In this document: in pieces, positions 62,201 to 64,000 of the stretch
Position numbering within the stretch: the first letter of the stretch is position 1
Layout: the number at the start of each line of letters is the position of its first letter
From: Mycoplasma miroungigenitalium
GTDB taxonomy: Bacteria > Bacillota_I > Bacilli_A > Mycoplasmatales > Metamycoplasmataceae
Reading direction: 5' to 3'
DNA: 64,000 nucleotides
NCBI RefSeq assembly: GCF_013008635.1
Contig: NZ_CP053096.1
Coordinates: forward strand, 124,001-188,000
Translations under genes and position numbers: made by a program
The notes under the pieces: generated by a model
What the model saw: only the letters and a program-made list of their open reading frames with translations
Told to the model about the DNA's origin: nothing
Databases searched by the model: none

Positions 62201-63782
62201 CAAAATTATATTTAACTAGTTGTTTCTTAACGGAATCATAAACAGCATAATCAAAATCTTTATCTGTTTTATTTATTGGCAATACGATGATAGCTTCATC
62301 ACTATCAAATTTATCATCATATTTTCTATTATGATTGATTTCTTTCTTATTAATATAAAGTAAAGAATAATCAACTCTTTTATCGTTATTCAATTTATTA
62401 TCCGGATCTAAATTGAAGACGGCTTTAATATGTTTAACATCATCACTATCAAAAGTAGTGCTTGTTCAACCCGCTACATTTAATTCATTGTTAAAACTAA
62501 ACAGTAATTCAGCAGGAATTGATGAATTAATATCATTTATTTCCATATTTTTGAATTCGTTAATTTTTGTCGGGTAATGAACACTTGGGGTTGCGGGGTG
62601 TCCTTTGTAGTAAATTTTATATTGTGGGAATAATATTTTTAGTACTTCCGAGTATAAAAATAAACCTTTCTCAAATCTGTTGTGTGTTCCTAAAATAATT
62701 AAAGTATTTTCAGGATTAAAATTCTCTCCATACAATGAGTTTGATAAATTGTAATTCTTTTTCATTAAGGTTAATTTTTCATCAGATTTAGAAATTTCAC
62801 TAAAAGTTTTTCCTAAATTATTATCTGTTATATTTGGCAAAATAACATTATTAGTAAACAATTTAAACTCGTCTGTTATATTGTTATTATCAATTAATTT
62901 AGAGAAGGTATATTTGTTTGCAATCATTGATACATTTTCGGAATCATACATTTTTAAACCTAACGGACTTATTTGACCTTGAAATTTTAGATTAAGATCC
63001 TTTCAAGTTCAATAATTTATTGATTTATTTTTCAAAGCTCGCTTAGCAAGGCTCTTTATATATTCTTTATATTCCGATAATGTATTATCTGGTTCATGAT
63101 TATTAAATATCTTCAGTGTATTAACTTCCGTAAAACTACCATCGGTGAGAAGGTAAAAATGATAATTTTTAACCTTACTTAATGTTATAAATAAGAAATA
63201 TAGATACGAATTATAATCATTGATGTAGAAATTTATCTTTGCTTCCGGGTTTTTCTCTAAAATACTTCTTGTGAGTAATAGAGTTTTTTCAATTCCATTA
63301 TCGTATTTACTGATTATGTGTTTTGAAGTATCATATTCAATATGATCCTCTTTAGAAATAAACGGGTTTAAATGCTCATTCTTTGGCAAATAATCATAAT
63401 TTAAACTTTGATTCCTATCAACTCAAATATATGATGGTATTTCGTCATTCCCTTGGTTTTGTTTAACATGATGCATGTATTTAAAATTTGGGTCATTTAA
63501 AATATGGCTTGTTTGAAAAATCAGCACTGGCATCGTACCGGTTAAAAAAGCAATGTTATATTCATTTGATACATTAAAACTATAATTAACATTAACAATA
63601 TTTTCATCCAAATTAAATTCATTCATATTTTTGTTACTAATATCAGTCTGAACTTCTACACTAGTTGTAGATTTTTCGTTATCTATTTTTTCGTTTTCGT
63701 TATTTTTGCATGAGGATGCGACGAAACCTGAAAACATTACTGGCGTTATCGTCAAAACTGACAAAAATTTTATTTTTTTCAT
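62196..63782 (-). CDS. Lipoprotein resembling GT80 sialyltransferases
   Basis: 528 aa, ATG at 63780-63782 after TAGGAG. Signal peptide with lipobox GFVASSC (Cys25), then a Ser/Asn/Glu-rich linker to about residue 65. The core shows FYLLTDGSFTEVN (about residue 213; GT80 enzymes have a YDDGS/T motif), YYKGHPATPS (about 393; usual KGHPxG), and SSIPAELL...NVAGWTSTTF (about 420-440; usual IPFEVLMM...VGGVASS). Such enzymes transfer CMP-sialic acid to galactose. TGA codons are Trp. A surface-anchored sugar transferase is unusual. The match is remote and judged by eye. Confidence 0.65.
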
Positions 63783-63976
63783 ATTGTCTCCTAATCTGCA
63801 TTATTATATACTACAAACGTAAAAATTGGAATTTTCATAAAAATATCTCTATCATTAATAAAATATGAAATTCAGTGAAATTATTTAAATTCGAACGATT
63901 AAAAAAATAGCGAAAAGAATTGTATTTTTGTCTTTATCTTCGTTTATATAAAAATCAAATAGTGTAAAATTATTCT

Positions 63977-64000
63977 ATGAAATTAACAGATGAAAACAAC
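63977..64000 (+). CDS. Possible start of next gene
   Basis: ATG AAA TTA ACA GAT GAA AAC AAC runs off the window. No ribosome-binding site; TAAAAT lies 6 nt upstream, so a leaderless start is possible. Only 8 codons visible. Confidence 0.3.

Overview
This is a stretch of a wall-less Mollicutes chromosome (Mycoplasma sensu lato, probably the hominis/pulmonis side of the family). TGA must be read as tryptophan: almost every conserved protein (LepA, AlaS, MnmA, ArgS, SecDF, DnaK and others) runs straight through in-frame TGA codons, and the proteins come out full length only with that code. The DNA is very AT-rich, genes are packed with 1-35 bp overlaps, and Shine-Dalgarno sequences match the 16S 3' end.

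Layout. 1-5.4 kb: an edge-truncated SF1-type helicase, then two frameshifted loci of unknown function, one perhaps a GA-module surface protein. 5.4-22.5 kb: mostly ordinary genes, namely a choline-kinase-like phosphotransferase, lepA, a DUF3137/LemA pair, pncB-plsY, efp, mnmA-alaS-ruvX, greA, two tandem deoxynucleoside kinases and hpt. 22.7-24.5 kb: the wreck of a DpnII-type (GATC) restriction-modification system. 24.5-27.9 kb: an NADH oxidase, a decayed membrane gene and a TMEM164/YwaF-like membrane protein. 28-37.1 kb (minus strand): argS, rpsO with a structured leader, ribF, a HAD phosphatase, truB, secDF and ruvAB with a tiny candidate gene in front. 37.4-39 kb: eight tRNA genes around an AhpD-like gene. 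39-46.8 kb (minus strand): an M23-peptidase-like lipoprotein with an aquaporin-like membrane protein, then gpsA, a small membrane protein, rsmA, tatD, mnmE and tRNA-Gly. 46.9-48.6 kb: a MazG-like protein and a zinc alcohol dehydrogenase. 49-53.9 kb: a 23S-16S rRNA operon on the minus strand with processing stems and no 5S gene. 54-64 kb: thiol peroxidase, two tandem endonuclease-I-family lipoprotein genes (both frameshifted), comEA/comEC, dnaK with a CIRCE-like operator, and a lipoprotein that looks like a GT80 sialyltransferase.

Functionally the window combines translation and RNA modification (lepA, efp, alaS, argS, mnmA, mnmE, truB, rsmA, rpsO, rRNA, tRNA), nucleotide and cofactor salvage (two dNKs, hpt, pncB, ribF), DNA maintenance and uptake (ruvAB, ruvX, comEA/comEC, surface nucleases) and surface biology. 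The nucleases, ComEA/EC and the salvage kinases would fit a scheme in which host DNA is cut at the surface and its nucleosides re-phosphorylated inside; this link is inference. The most noteworthy items are the M23 domain with all metal-ligand motifs in a bacterium without peptidoglycan, the GT80-like surface lipoprotein, the dead GATC restriction system, single-base frameshifts at homopolymers in the nuclease genes, the CIRCE-like operator, and EF-P with Arg at the normally modified Lys position.
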